From Asanoa hainanensis (GTDB taxonomy: Bacteria; Actinomycetota; Actinomycetes; Mycobacteriales; Micromonosporaceae), in assembly GCF_900188485.1 (NCBI RefSeq), contig NZ_FZPH01000019.1, forward strand, positions 62,001 to 126,000: DNA of 64,000 bases, given 5' to 3'. The translations under genes were made by a program, and so were the position numbers. Below, one piece after another: positions 48,649-57,088 of this stretch; the first letter of the stretch is position 1; every line of letters begins with the position of its first letter. The notes under the pieces are model-generated. The model saw only the letters and a program-made list of their open reading frames with translations, had not been told where the DNA came from and did no database searches.

Positions 48649-50070
48649 CTACGTCCAAGCCAACAGCGTCGCCTCAGGATCGGTGAGGAACGCGCCCACG
48701 TCGCGCAGGAACTTGGCGCCGAGCTCACCGTCGATGATCCGGTGGTCGAACGACATCGCTAGCTGGGTGACCTGGCGAATCTTGATCTCGCCCTCGTGCA
48801 CCCACGGCGTATCGCGCACAGCGCCGAACGCGATGATCGCCGACTCGCCCGGCGGCAGGATCGGCGTGCCCGCGTCGACGCCGAAGACGCCGACGTTGGT
48901 GATGGTGAGCGTGCCACCGGACATGTCGGCCGGCGGCGTCTTGCCCGACTTCGCGGTCTGCACCAATGCGGTCATCGCGTCGGCGAGCTCGCGGAGGGAC
49001 AACCGGCCGGCGTCCTTGATGTTGGGCACGATCAGCCCACGCTCGGTCGCTGCCGCGATGCCCAGGTTGACGTAGTCCTTGACGATGATCTCGTCGCCGG
49101 CCCACGTCGAGTTGACCATCGGGTGCCGCTTGGCCGCCAGCAGGATCGCCTTCGCGACGAGGAGCAGCGGGGAGATCCGCACCTCGCGCCAGTCCGGCAG
49201 CGCCCGCAGCCGCTCGATCGCCTGCATCGTGCGGGTCATGTCGACGGTCAGGAACACCGTCACGTGCGGCGCGGTGAACGCCGACGCGACCATGTTCTCC
49301 GCGGTCAGCTTGCGCACGCCCTTGACCGGGATGCGCTGCTCGCGGGCGCCCGCCGGGATCGCCACCACCGGCGCCGCGGCCGGCGCGACCGCGCCGCCGT
49401 TCCGCACCGCCAGCACGTCGTCGCGGGTGATCGAGCCCTGCGGCCCCGAGCCGACCAGCGTGCCCAGGTCGACACCCAGGTCCTTGGCCAGCTTGCGGAC
49501 CGGCGGCTTGGCCAGCGCGACCTGGTCGCGGCCCCCGGCGCCGGGGGCGTCCGCCGGAACCTCGACCGGCGGAGCCGGCGCGGGCACCACGGGAGCGGGT
49601 GCGGGTGCCGCGACGGGAGCGGGAGCGGCGGCGACCGGCGCGCCGTCGCCCTTGCGCGGACGGCGCTTGGCAGCCACCGTCTTGGGCCCATAGCCGACCA
49701 GCACCGCCGTGCGCCCACCGGGCGCCGGACCACCGATCAGGCCGGGCTCGACGGCGCCCTCGGCCGGCGCCACCTCGACCGCGGCCAGCGAGGCCGCCGA
49801 CGGGGTAGGAGCGTCGGCCGCGGACGGGTCGGTGTCGATCGCGACGATCGGTGCGCCCACCTCGACGGTCGTACCCTCGGCGTGGTGGATCTCGACGACC
49901 TTGCCGGCCCACTTCGCCGGGATCTCGACGGCGGCCTTGGCCGTCTCCACCTCGACGAGCGGCTGGTTGAGCTCGATCTCCTCACCGACCTGGACGAGCC
50001 ACTTGAGGATCTCGCCCTCGGTCAGCCCCTCACCGAGGTCAGGCAGGTTGAACACTTTGATCCGGGACAT
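48649..50070 (-). CDS. Dihydrolipoamide acyltransferase (E2) of a 2-oxoacid dehydrogenase complex
   Basis: The 473-residue protein has a lipoyl domain with Lys45 in VETAKAAVEI, a Pro/Ala linker and a subunit-binding domain (VRKLAKDLGVDLGTLVGSGPQGSITRDDVL). The catalytic domain ends with the motif SFDHRIIDG. It passes acyl groups from E1 to CoA. The genes E1alpha-E1beta-E2 together point to a branched-chain 2-oxoacid (bkd) complex, though a pyruvate complex of the same layout cannot be excluded. A GTG at 50079 overlaps the E1beta stop (GTGA) and is a possible earlier start. Confidence 0.92.
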   Translation of the reverse strand: MSRIKVFNLPDLGEGLTEGEILKWLVQVGEEIELNQPLVEVETAKAAVEIPAKWAGKVVEIHHAEGTTVEVGAPIVAIDTDPSAADAPTPSAASLAAVEVAPAEGAVEPGLIGGPAPGGRTAVLVGYGPKTVAAKRRPRKGDGAPVAAAPAPVAAPAPAPVVPAPAPPVEVPADAPGAGGRDQVALAKPPVRKLAKDLGVDLGTLVGSGPQGSITRDDVLAVRNGGAVAPAAAPVVAIPAGAREQRIPVKGVRKLTAENMVASAFTAPHVTVFLTVDMTRTMQAIERLRALPDWREVRISPLLLVAKAILLAAKRHPMVNSTWAGDEIIVKDYVNLGIAAATERGLIVPNIKDAGRLSLRELADAMTALVQTAKSGKTPPADMSGGTLTITNVGVFGVDAGTPILPPGESAIIAFGAVRDTPWVHEGEIKIRQVTQLAMSFDHRIIDGELGAKFLRDVGAFLTDPEATLLAWT

Positions 50071-50075
50071 CGCGG

Positions 50076-51062
50076 TCACCAACCGAACGAGCGGTCGACG
50101 GCGTCGAGCACCCGGTCGAGATCGGGCAGGTATTCCTCTTCGACCCTAGCCGCGGGGTACGGGGTGTCGAAGCCGGTCACCCGCAGCACCGGGGCCTCCA
50201 GGGAGTAGAAGCACTCCTCGGTGATCCGGGCGGCGAGCTCCGCGCCGAGGCCGACGTTGCTGGGCGCCTCGTGGACGACCACGCAACGACCGGTGCGCCG
50301 GACCGACTCGTAGGCCGGGCCCAGGTCGAGCGGCGAGAGCGTACGCAGGTCGATCACCTCGAGCGAGCGCCCGTCCTCCTGCGCGGCGGTGGCCGCGTCC
50401 AGAGCGGTGCGCACCATCGGCCCGTACGCCAGCACCGTCACGTCGGTGCCGGGGCGGACCGTGCGGGACGCGTGCAGCGGGTGGGCCGACGCCGGGTCCA
50501 GGTCGAGGTCGACGTCGCCCTTCTCCCAGTAGCGCCGCTTCGGCTCCAGGAAGACGATCGGGTCGTCGGACGCGACCGCCTGCTGGATCATGAAGTACGC
50601 GTCTTCCGGGTTCGAGCAGGCGACGACCTTGAGGCCGGCGGTGTGCGCGAAGTAGGCCTCGGGCGACTCCGAGTGGTGCTCGACCGCGCCGATGCCGCCG
50701 CCGAACGGGATGCGGATGACGATCGGCAGCCGCACCTTGCCCTGCGAGCGGTAGTGCATCTTCGCCACCTGCGACACGATCTGGTCGTACGCGGGGTAGA
50801 CGAAGCCGTCGAACTGGATCTCGCAGACCGGGCGGTAGCCGCGGATGGCGAGACCGACGGCGGTGCCGATGATGCCGGACTCGGCCAGCGGGGTGTCGAT
50901 CACCCGATCGTCACCGAAGTCCTTCTGGAGGCCGTCGGTGATCCGGAAGACGCCGCCGAGCTTGCCGACGTCCTCACCCATGATGACGACCTTCGGGTCG
51001 CGCTCGAGCGCGCGACGCAGGCCGGTGTTGAGCGCTTTGCCCAGGGTCAGCTTCTCGGCCAT
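50076..51062 (-). CDS. 2-oxoacid dehydrogenase E1 component, beta subunit
   Basis: The 328-residue subunit has the family marks MGEDVGKLGGVFRITDGLQKDFG, DTPLAESGIIGTAVGLAIRGYRPVCEIQFDGFVYPAYDQIVSQVAKM and FLEPKRRYW, the last typical of branched-chain E1beta. It forms an alpha2beta2 heterotetramer with the product of the preceding gene. Its ATG overlaps the E1alpha stop by one base (TGATG), so translation is coupled. Confidence 0.95.
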   Translation of the reverse strand: MAEKLTLGKALNTGLRRALERDPKVVIMGEDVGKLGGVFRITDGLQKDFGDDRVIDTPLAESGIIGTAVGLAIRGYRPVCEIQFDGFVYPAYDQIVSQVAKMHYRSQGKVRLPIVIRIPFGGGIGAVEHHSESPEAYFAHTAGLKVVACSNPEDAYFMIQQAVASDDPIVFLEPKRRYWEKGDVDLDLDPASAHPLHASRTVRPGTDVTVLAYGPMVRTALDAATAAQEDGRSLEVIDLRTLSPLDLGPAYESVRRTGRCVVVHEAPSNVGLGAELAARITEECFYSLEAPVLRVTGFDTPYPAARVEEEYLPDLDRVLDAVDRSFGW

Positions 51063-52186
51063 CAGTGTGCGCTCCCCTCGAACGACGCCTGGTAGTCGCT
51101 GAACCCCGCGCGCTGCTGGTCGACCAGCGGCGAACCGTGGGGGTAGACGTTGTCGAAGATCGTCGACGGCGACGGGTCGGGCATCTCGAGCACCCGCTCG
51201 CGCAGGTGCACGGCCTCCCGCTTGGCCTGCTCGTCGACCTCGGTGAAGAACGCCGCGTCGGCGATCTGCTGCTTCTCGAGGAAGGCGCGTACCCGCAGGA
51301 TCGGGTCCTTGGCCTGCCAGGCCTCGACCTCGCTGGCGATCCGGTAGCGGGTGGGGTCGTCGGAGGTGGTGTGCGCGCCCATCCGGTAGGTGTAGGCCTC
51401 GATCATCGTCGGGCCCTGACCGAGCCGTGCGTGGTCGAGCGCCGCGCGGGTGACCGCGTACGAGGCGAGCACGTCGTTGCCGTCGACGCGGATGCCGGGG
51501 AAGCCGAAGCCGGCGGCACGCCGGTAGAGGGGGATCCGGGTCTGCCGCTCGAGGGGCTCCGAGATGGCGTACTGGTTGTTCTGGCAGAAGAAGACCATCG
51601 GGGCGTTGAACACGCCCGCCCAGATGAACGCCTCGTTGACGTCGCCCTGGCTGGTCGCGCCGTCGCCGAAGTAGGCGATAACCGCCTCGCCGTCCTCGGT
51701 GCCGGTCTTGCCGTCCATGGTCACGCCCATGGCGTACCCGGTCGCGTGCAGGGTCTGCGCCCCGATGACGATCGTGTACATGTTGAACTTGAACTCGTTG
51801 GGATCCCAACCGCCCTGGTCGACGCCGCGGAACAGACCCAGCGGCATGATCGGGTCGATACCGCGGCAATAGAGCACACCGTGCTCGCGGTAGGTCGGGA
51901 ACGCCATGTCCTGGGGACGCAGCGCGCGGCCGGAACCGACCTGTGCGGCCTCCTGGCCCAGCAGGCTGGCCCAGATGCCCAGCTCGCCCTGGCGCTGGAG
52001 GGCGGTGGCCTCGGCATCCAGCTTCCGAACGATCACCAGGTCGCGGTACAGACCGCGGTATTCGTCGTCGGTGAAGTCGGCGCGGTAGACCGTGCCGTCG
52101 GATCCCGTCACCGACTCGATCCGCTCACCGTCGGGGGTGAGCAACTGGACAAGCTCCCCGTCCGGGGGCGAGCCTCCCTTGGCCAT
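51062..52186 (-). CDS. 2-oxoacid dehydrogenase E1 component, alpha subunit
   Basis: The 374-residue subunit carries the thiamine diphosphate motif GDGATSQGDVNEAFIWAGVFNAPMVFFCQNN, preceded by GQEAAQVGSGRAL. The conserved phosphorylation-loop-like segment YRMGAHTTSDDPTRYR is present. It decarboxylates the 2-oxoacid and transfers the acyl group to lipoate. ATG 52186 has GGGAGA eight bases upstream. It is the first gene of the E1alpha-E1beta-E2 operon. No bkdR-like regulator is adjacent, and no E3 gene is in the window. Confidence 0.95.
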   Translation of the reverse strand: MAKGGSPPDGELVQLLTPDGERIESVTGSDGTVYRADFTDDEYRGLYRDLVIVRKLDAEATALQRQGELGIWASLLGQEAAQVGSGRALRPQDMAFPTYREHGVLYCRGIDPIMPLGLFRGVDQGGWDPNEFKFNMYTIVIGAQTLHATGYAMGVTMDGKTGTEDGEAVIAYFGDGATSQGDVNEAFIWAGVFNAPMVFFCQNNQYAISEPLERQTRIPLYRRAAGFGFPGIRVDGNDVLASYAVTRAALDHARLGQGPTMIEAYTYRMGAHTTSDDPTRYRIASEVEAWQAKDPILRVRAFLEKQQIADAAFFTEVDEQAKREAVHLRERVLEMPDPSPSTIFDNVYPHGSPLVDQQRAGFSDYQASFEGSAH

Positions 52187-52621
52187 CCGTGTCTCCCTGT
52201 CTGTGGTGCGGTGCCGGGGGTTTCCCGGCGCGCAGCTTGTTGCCTGCCGGGCATCGCCGACGGGCCCTACCTCACCGCGCCTGACCCGGTGGGGCCGCCG
52301 CGCGGTTGGGAGCCGACATCGCGTTCCGCGCCCGCCGCAGGGATGTGCTTGAGGCCACGGCCACGTTGCCGTCACACCCATCCTCGCATTGCCGGGGGCG
52401 GTCCCACAGCTTGGTTGACACTCTCCATGATCGACCCTGCCTGGTCCATGCATGGTGAAAGTTGGCACATGGACACGCTGTACATGACTGGCAAACCGAG
52501 CGTAACTGCGCGACCCTGATGGGCGGACGCGATGACCGAATAGGACTGTTTACCCCGGTTAATCCGACCGGGCGACCCTCGGCCGCGTTCCACGAATCAG
52601 CTGCAGACGAGGAGTTCGGCC
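52187..52621. other. 435-bp intergenic region between divergent genes
   Basis: No gene is supported here. It must hold the promoters of the dehydrogenase operon (minus) and of the Pro-rich protein (plus). A perfect ten-base palindrome CCATGCATGG lies at 52446-52455. TTGACA stands at about 52412 on the plus strand but has no matching -10 box at a normal distance. The stretch from about 52400 to 52560 is less GC-rich than its surroundings. Confidence 0.5.
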
Positions 52622-53179
52622 ATGCCGGACCAGGCCCCTTGGCCGCCACCCGGTGGTCGACATCGCGCCGCCGGGCTCACCGGCCCGACCAGGCGGTACG
52701 CCCTGATCGTGCTCGTGCTGGCGGTGACCTCGTCGCTGCCGATCCTGGCCGCCATCGGCCCCGGCGCCGGCTCGGTGGACGAGGCCCTCGCCGGCGACGA
52801 CCTCGGCGACACGACGCCGTTCATCCCGCCGCCGTCGCCCGGCCCGGTGGTGGTGATCCCGATCCGTCCCGGACTGCCCGAACGCCCGCCCCCGCCGCTG
52901 GCCACGCTCCCGGCACCGGCCGGCGCGACCCCGCCACCCCGCCGGCCGACGCGACAGACGAGCGCGAAGCCGGCGGCGCCGGTGGCACCGGCCCGGCACC
53001 CGGAGGCCGCCCAGAAGCGCGCCAAACCGAAGCAGCACCGGCCGCGGGTAGAGCCCCCGAAACCGCCTCGGGTCGTGCGCAAGCGCAAGCTCTGGGACCG
53101 GCCGCCGGCGTCGTTGGTGCACCCGTGTCGTCAGCCGCGCTGGCAGCCCCCGGCTGTCAGAGTGCCTCGCTGGCGCTGA
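52622..53179 (+). CDS. Pro-rich single-pass membrane protein
   Basis: The 185-residue protein has a short N-terminus (MPDQAPWPPPGG), one membrane helix (ALIVLVLAVTSSLPILAAIG, about residues 27-46) and an extracytoplasmic tail. The tail is very rich in Pro, Arg and Lys (PPPRRPTRQTSAKPAAP, RVVRKRKLWDRP). GAGGAG stands nine bases before the ATG. I recognise no family. It could span or bind the cell wall. The SixA gene converges and ends four bases away. Confidence 0.65.
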   Translation: MPDQAPWPPPGGRHRAAGLTGPTRRYALIVLVLAVTSSLPILAAIGPGAGSVDEALAGDDLGDTTPFIPPPSPGPVVVIPIRPGLPERPPPPLATLPAPAGATPPPRRPTRQTSAKPAAPVAPARHPEAAQKRAKPKQHRPRVEPPKPPRVVRKRKLWDRPPASLVHPCRQPRWQPPAVRVPRWR

Positions 53180-53182
53180 GCG

Positions 53183-53689
53183 TCAACCCCGCGCGGTGTG
53201 GGTCTCCAGCAGCGCGGCGGTGCCGGGACCGCACTCGTCCCACGAGCCCGCGTAGGTGTGCGCGGCGACCCCGCTGGTGCGCAGGTCGCCGGCGCTCGCC
53301 GGGTCGAGCAGCTCCGACGCCTCCGACACCGACGGGTTGTGCCCGATGACCATGACGGTCTCGACCGCTTCGTCGACGCCCTGGAGCAGGTCGATCAGGT
53401 CGGTGCCCTCGCCGTCGTACACCTCGTCCCGGTAGTCGACCTCGGGCGACGGCGCCTGCTCGCCGGCCGCGTCGGCCAGGCCGAGGGCGATGCCGTGCCA
53501 GGTCTGCCGGGTGCGCTTCGACGGCGAACAGATCACCAGGTCGGGCCGGTAGCCGCGGTGGGCCAGCCAGGCGCCGACCGCGCCCGCGTCGGCGTGGCCG
53601 CGGGGGGTGAGCGGGCGGTCTACGTCTATGACGCCTGCGGGCCGGTCGGCCTTCGCGTGCCGTACCAGCAGGATCTTGCGCTCACGCAT
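53183..53689 (-). CDS. SixA-like histidine phosphatase
   Basis: The 168-residue protein has the RHG-type catalytic motif LLVRHAKAD near the N-terminus, SPSKRTRQTWHGIA with a second Arg, and the second catalytic His in VMVIGHNPSVSE. In E. coli SixA removes phosphate from phosphohistidine of a PTS protein. Actinobacterial homologues are of unknown target. ATG 53689 directly precedes the catalytic strand and gives the normal family length. The ribosome binding site is weak. Confidence 0.9.
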   Translation of the reverse strand: MRERKILLVRHAKADRPAGVIDVDRPLTPRGHADAGAVGAWLAHRGYRPDLVICSPSKRTRQTWHGIALGLADAAGEQAPSPEVDYRDEVYDGEGTDLIDLLQGVDEAVETVMVIGHNPSVSEASELLDPASAGDLRTSGVAAHTYAGSWDECGPGTAALLETHTARG

Positions 53690-53780
53690 GCCACCAAGCT
53701 TGCCTGATTGACGCTCCATCCACATGGGTAAGACGGTCTGTGCCCGCCCGCTCTAAGGCACCAAGAAGGAGGCGACCGCA

Positions 53781-54062
53781 GTGGGTATCGGTGGCAGCAT
53801 CTTCCTCATCGCCGTCGGCGCGATCTTCACGTTCGCGCTGGACGTGAACGTGGGCTGGCTCGACCTGGACGTGGTCGGCTGGGTCCTCATGCTCGCCGGC
53901 GTCATCGGCCTGGTTCTGACCATGTGGCTGTGGCAGAGCCGCAAGCGGACGACCGTCGCGCGCGACACCCGGGCCGCTGTGCCCCCGACGGCTCCGCTCC
54001 CGCCGGCCCAGGGTCGGGTCGAGGAGTACCACGAGGTGCGTCGCGACGACCGCGCGTACTGA
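53781..54062 (+). CDS. DUF6458 family small membrane protein
   Basis: The 93-residue protein begins GIGGSIFLIAVGAIFTFALDVNVGWLDLDVVGWVLMLAGVIGLVLTMWLW, giving two membrane helices typical of DUF6458. A basic, Pro-rich cytoplasmic tail follows. Family function is unknown. The start is GTG 53781, and AAGGAGG lies 9-15 bases upstream. It is divergent from the SixA gene. Confidence 0.9.
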   Translation: MGIGGSIFLIAVGAIFTFALDVNVGWLDLDVVGWVLMLAGVIGLVLTMWLWQSRKRTTVARDTRAAVPPTAPLPPAQGRVEEYHEVRRDDRAY

Positions 54063-54114
54063 GCTCCGGATCTGGCGGCCCCTCGCTTCGGCGGGGGGCA
54101 CCGCCGCGTCCGGC

Positions 54115-54792
54115 TCAGGCGAAGAGCGCCAGGTAGATGGCCACGTGGTGGCAGATGGCCGCGATCAGCGTGCAGGCGTGGAAGAACTCATGGTGGCCGA
54201 ACACCGTCGGCCACGGGTTCGGCCGGCGCAACGCGTAGAAGACCGCGCCGACCGTGTAGGCCAGGCCGCCGGCGAGCAGCAGCAGGAGGCAGGCCACCCC
54301 GCCGTGCCGGACGATGTCGGGCAGCACGGCCAGGGCGACCCAGCCGAGCGCCAGGTAGAGGGGCGCGGACAGCCATCGCGAGCCGTGCGGCCGCAGCAGC
54401 TTGAGCGTCACGCCGCCGATCGCGCCGGCCCAGACCACGCTCAGGATGATCGTCGCCGTGCGGGTCGGCAGCAGCAGCACGGCGAACGGCGTGTACGTGC
54501 CGGCGATGAAGATGAAGATCATCGAGTGGTCGAGCCGGCGCATGACCTGGTAGCCGCGCTCGGACCAGACCCGGCGGTGGTACAACGCGCTGGTGCCGAA
54601 CAGAGCACACACGGTGACGCTGTAGACGACGCAGCTCACGAACGGCGACCAGCCGGGCCGGGTGGCGGCGATCGAGCAGAGCACGATGCCGGCCACTACG
54701 GCGACGAAGAACGCGTACGCGTGCAGCCAACCGCGCATGCGTGGCTTGCCAAGATCAGTTGGCCGCAGCCGGGACCGGGTCGACGTCGTCAC
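54115..54792 (-). CDS. TrhA/hemolysin III family membrane protein (PAQR)
   Basis: The 225-residue protein has seven membrane helices and the PAQR metal-site residues: SALYHRRVWSERGYQVMRRLDHSMIFIFIAGTYTPF with Ser, His and Asp, and FGHHEFFHACTLIAAICHHVAIY with the C-terminal histidines. PAQR proteins are thought to be membrane hydrolases or regulators of lipid balance; the name hemolysin III is historical. The start is ATG 54792. It is divergent from the pxp operon. Confidence 0.93.
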   Translation of the reverse strand: MTTSTRSRLRPTDLGKPRMRGWLHAYAFFVAVVAGIVLCSIAATRPGWSPFVSCVVYSVTVCALFGTSALYHRRVWSERGYQVMRRLDHSMIFIFIAGTYTPFAVLLLPTRTATIILSVVWAGAIGGVTLKLLRPHGSRWLSAPLYLALGWVALAVLPDIVRHGGVACLLLLLAGGLAYTVGAVFYALRRPNPWPTVFGHHEFFHACTLIAAICHHVAIYLALFA

Positions 54793-54871
54793 TGGATCAG
54801 GCTACCGACCTGCGCTGACAGGAGTCTGGAAGTCGGGGCGACCACCCCTGTGAAGCGTCCCACCGGATGTC

Positions 54872-54877
54872 GACAAT
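54872..54877 (+). promoter_or_regulatory. -10 box of a leaderless pxpB gene
   Basis: GACAAT ends six bases before the GTG at 54884 and no Shine-Dalgarno sequence is seen. Confidence 0.45.
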
Positions 54878-54883
54878 GGAACG

Positions 54884-55486
54884 GTGCACATTCGCTCGGT
54901 CGGCGCGGCGGCCCTGCTCATCGAATGCCCGGCCGACGAGGTCGAGGCCTGGCGGGCCGAGCTCTGGCGACGCCGCGCGGCCGGTGAGCTCGACGTCGCG
55001 GAGATCGTGCCGGGCGCGCGCACGGTCCTGCTCGACGGCCTCGCCGCACCCGACGCGGGCCTGATCGCCGGCTGGGCGCCGCCCCCACCAGCCACCACCT
55101 CGCCCGGCGAGCTCGTCACGATACCCACCGTGTACGACGGCCCCGACCTGGCCACGGTCGCCGCACTGTGGTCGGTCCCGATACCCACGGTCATCGACCG
55201 GTTGACGGAAACGGAGTTCCGCGTGGCGTTCTGCGGCTTTGCTCCGGGTTTCGGCTATCTGACCGGGCTGCCGGCCGAGCTGGCCGTGCCTCGGCTCGCG
55301 TCGCCCCGCACGTCGGTGCCGGCCGGCTCGGTCGGGCTCGCCGGGCCCTACGCCGGCATCTATCCGACCTCGTCACCCGGCGGCTGGCAGCTGGTCGGGC
55401 GCACGTCGGTGACCCTGTTCGATGTCGACCGGGACCCGCCCGCGCTGCTCGCACCCGGCACGACGGTCCGGCTGGTGCGAGCATGA
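54884..55486 (+). CDS. pxpB: 5-oxoprolinase subunit PxpB
   Basis: The 200-residue protein matches the PxpB/KipI family: VHIRSVGAAALLIECPADEVEAW, IPTVYDGPDLATVAALW, EFRVAFCGFAPGFGYLTGLP and SVGLAGPYAGIYPTSSPGGWQLVGRT. With PxpA and PxpC it hydrolyses 5-oxoproline (pyroglutamate) to glutamate at the cost of ATP, clearing a damage product. GTG 54884 is used, with a -10 box six bases upstream. Its stop overlaps the pxpC start (ATGA). Confidence 0.93.
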   Translation: MHIRSVGAAALLIECPADEVEAWRAELWRRRAAGELDVAEIVPGARTVLLDGLAAPDAGLIAGWAPPPPATTSPGELVTIPTVYDGPDLATVAALWSVPIPTVIDRLTETEFRVAFCGFAPGFGYLTGLPAELAVPRLASPRTSVPAGSVGLAGPYAGIYPTSSPGGWQLVGRTSVTLFDVDRDPPALLAPGTTVRLVRA

Positions 55487-56352
55487 TCGCGGTGGTCCGG
55501 GCGGGGCCGCTGACCACCGTGCAGGACCGCGGCCGTCCCGGCTACGCGCATCTCGGCGTCCCACGCTCCGGCGCACTGGATGCCCCGGCGCTGAGCCGGG
55601 CCAATGCCCTCGTCGGCAACCACTCCGGTGCGGCGGGGCTGGAGACCACGCTGACCGGGTGCGCCTTCCGGCTGCCGTCGGGTGGAGTGATCGCGGTGAC
55701 CGGTGCCATCGCCCGGGTACGCGTCGAGGGCGTCCCGGTCTCCCTGGACGCGCCAGTGTCGGTGCCGGCCGGCGGTCTCGTCGATGTCGGCCGAGCGACC
55801 GTCGGAGTGCGGTCCTACGTCGCGGTAGCCGGCGGCCTGGCGGTGCCGCCCGTCCTCGGCAGCCGGTCGACCGACACACTCTCGGGGCTCGGCCCGTCCC
55901 GGCTGCGCGACGGTGACCAGCTCCCGCTCGGCCCGGCGCTCGGGCGCGACGGGCTACCACTCGGCCAGGCGGCGCCGGGGTCGGGCGCGGCGATTTCGGC
56001 CGGGTCGATCAACCTGGCCGTGCGGCTCGGGCCGCGGGACGACTGGTTCACCTCCGCCGCGGTGGAGACGCTGCTGACCACGGCGTACACGGTGAGCCCG
56101 AACAGCAACAGGGTCGGCGCGCGGCTGGCCGGCGCGGCCCTGGCCCGCGCGGACGCCCCCGCTCGCGAGCTGCCCAGCGAGGGCGTTGTCCTCGGTGCGG
56201 TCCAGGTGCCGGCCGACGGGCAGCCGCTGGTCTTCCTGGCCGACCACCCCACGACCGGTGGATATCCGGTGATCGCGGTCGTGACCGACGTAACCGGCCT
56301 GGCCCAGGCCCGTCCGGGCAGTACCGTCAGATTTCATGGACCTGAACGCTGA
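55483..56352 (+). CDS. pxpC: 5-oxoprolinase subunit PxpC
   Basis: The 289-residue protein is of the PxpC/KipA (biotin-dependent carboxyltransferase-like, AHS2) family: VVRAGPLTTVQDRGRPGYAHLGVPRSGALD, YVAVAGGL, LGSRSTDTLSGLG, NSNRVGARLAG and LPSEGVVLGAVQVPADGQPLVFLADHPTTGGYPVIAVV. It forms the 5-oxoprolinase with PxpB and PxpA. Translation is coupled to pxpB by ATGA, and its 3' end overlaps pxpA by 17 bases. Confidence 0.93.
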   Translation: MIAVVRAGPLTTVQDRGRPGYAHLGVPRSGALDAPALSRANALVGNHSGAAGLETTLTGCAFRLPSGGVIAVTGAIARVRVEGVPVSLDAPVSVPAGGLVDVGRATVGVRSYVAVAGGLAVPPVLGSRSTDTLSGLGPSRLRDGDQLPLGPALGRDGLPLGQAAPGSGAAISAGSINLAVRLGPRDDWFTSAAVETLLTTAYTVSPNSNRVGARLAGAALARADAPARELPSEGVVLGAVQVPADGQPLVFLADHPTTGGYPVIAVVTDVTGLAQARPGSTVRFHGPER

Positions 56353-57088
56353 CCTGGCCGAGGGCTTCGGCATCTGGCGGCTGGGCGACGACGACGCGCT
56401 GCTCGACGTGATCACGTCGGCGAACGTCGCGTGCGGCTTCCACGGCGGCGACCCGACCACGATGCGGCGGGTCTGCGCCACCGCGGCCGCCCGGGGTGTC
56501 GCGGTCGGCGCCCAGGTCGGCTACCGCGACCTGGCCGGTTTCGGCCGCCGGCGGATCGACTACGCGTTCGACGACCTGCGCGACGACGTGATCTACCAGA
56601 TCGGCGCGCTCGACGGCTTCTGCCGGGTGGCCGGCGGTTCGGTGCGCTACGTCAAGCCGCACGGCGCCCTCTACAACGTCGCTGCCGTCGACGAGGCGCA
56701 GGCGGCGGCGGTGGTGGCCGCGGTGCGCGACTACGACCGCGCGTTGCCGCTGGTCTGCTCGCCGGGCTCGACGCTGGCGGAGCTGGCGGTGGGTGCCGGG
56801 CTCAACGTGGTCGCGGAGGGCTTCGCCGACCGGGCGTACGAGCCGGACGGCAGCCTGGTCCCCCGCTCCAAGCCGGGCGCGGTGATCTCCGACCCGGACG
56901 CGGTGGTGGAGCGCGCGCTGCGGCTCGCCCGCGCGGGCCAGGCGGTGGCGGTGGACGGCTCGGTCATCCCGGTCCGGGTCGCCTCGATCTGCCTGCACGG
57001 CGACACGCCCGGCGCGGCCGAGCTGGCCCGGCGGATCCGCGACGCGTTGACCGGCGCGGGCGTACCCCTGAAGCCGTTCGCTTCTTAG
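56336..57088 (+). CDS. pxpA: 5-oxoprolinase subunit PxpA
   Basis: The 250-residue protein is of the LamB/YcsF family: MDLNADLAEGFGIWRLGDDDALLDVITSANVACGFHGGDP and VRYVKPHGALYNV. The tail SICLHGDTPGAAELARRIRDAL is also typical. It completes the pxpBCA operon and carries the likely hydrolytic site. The gene order B-C-A with overlaps suggests a fixed complex. The C-terminal end overlaps the stop of the NHL-thioredoxin gene by four bases. Confidence 0.94.
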   Translation: MDLNADLAEGFGIWRLGDDDALLDVITSANVACGFHGGDPTTMRRVCATAAARGVAVGAQVGYRDLAGFGRRRIDYAFDDLRDDVIYQIGALDGFCRVAGGSVRYVKPHGALYNVAAVDEAQAAAVVAAVRDYDRALPLVCSPGSTLAELAVGAGLNVVAEGFADRAYEPDGSLVPRSKPGAVISDPDAVVERALRLARAGQAVAVDGSVIPVRVASICLHGDTPGAAELARRIRDALTGAGVPLKPFAS

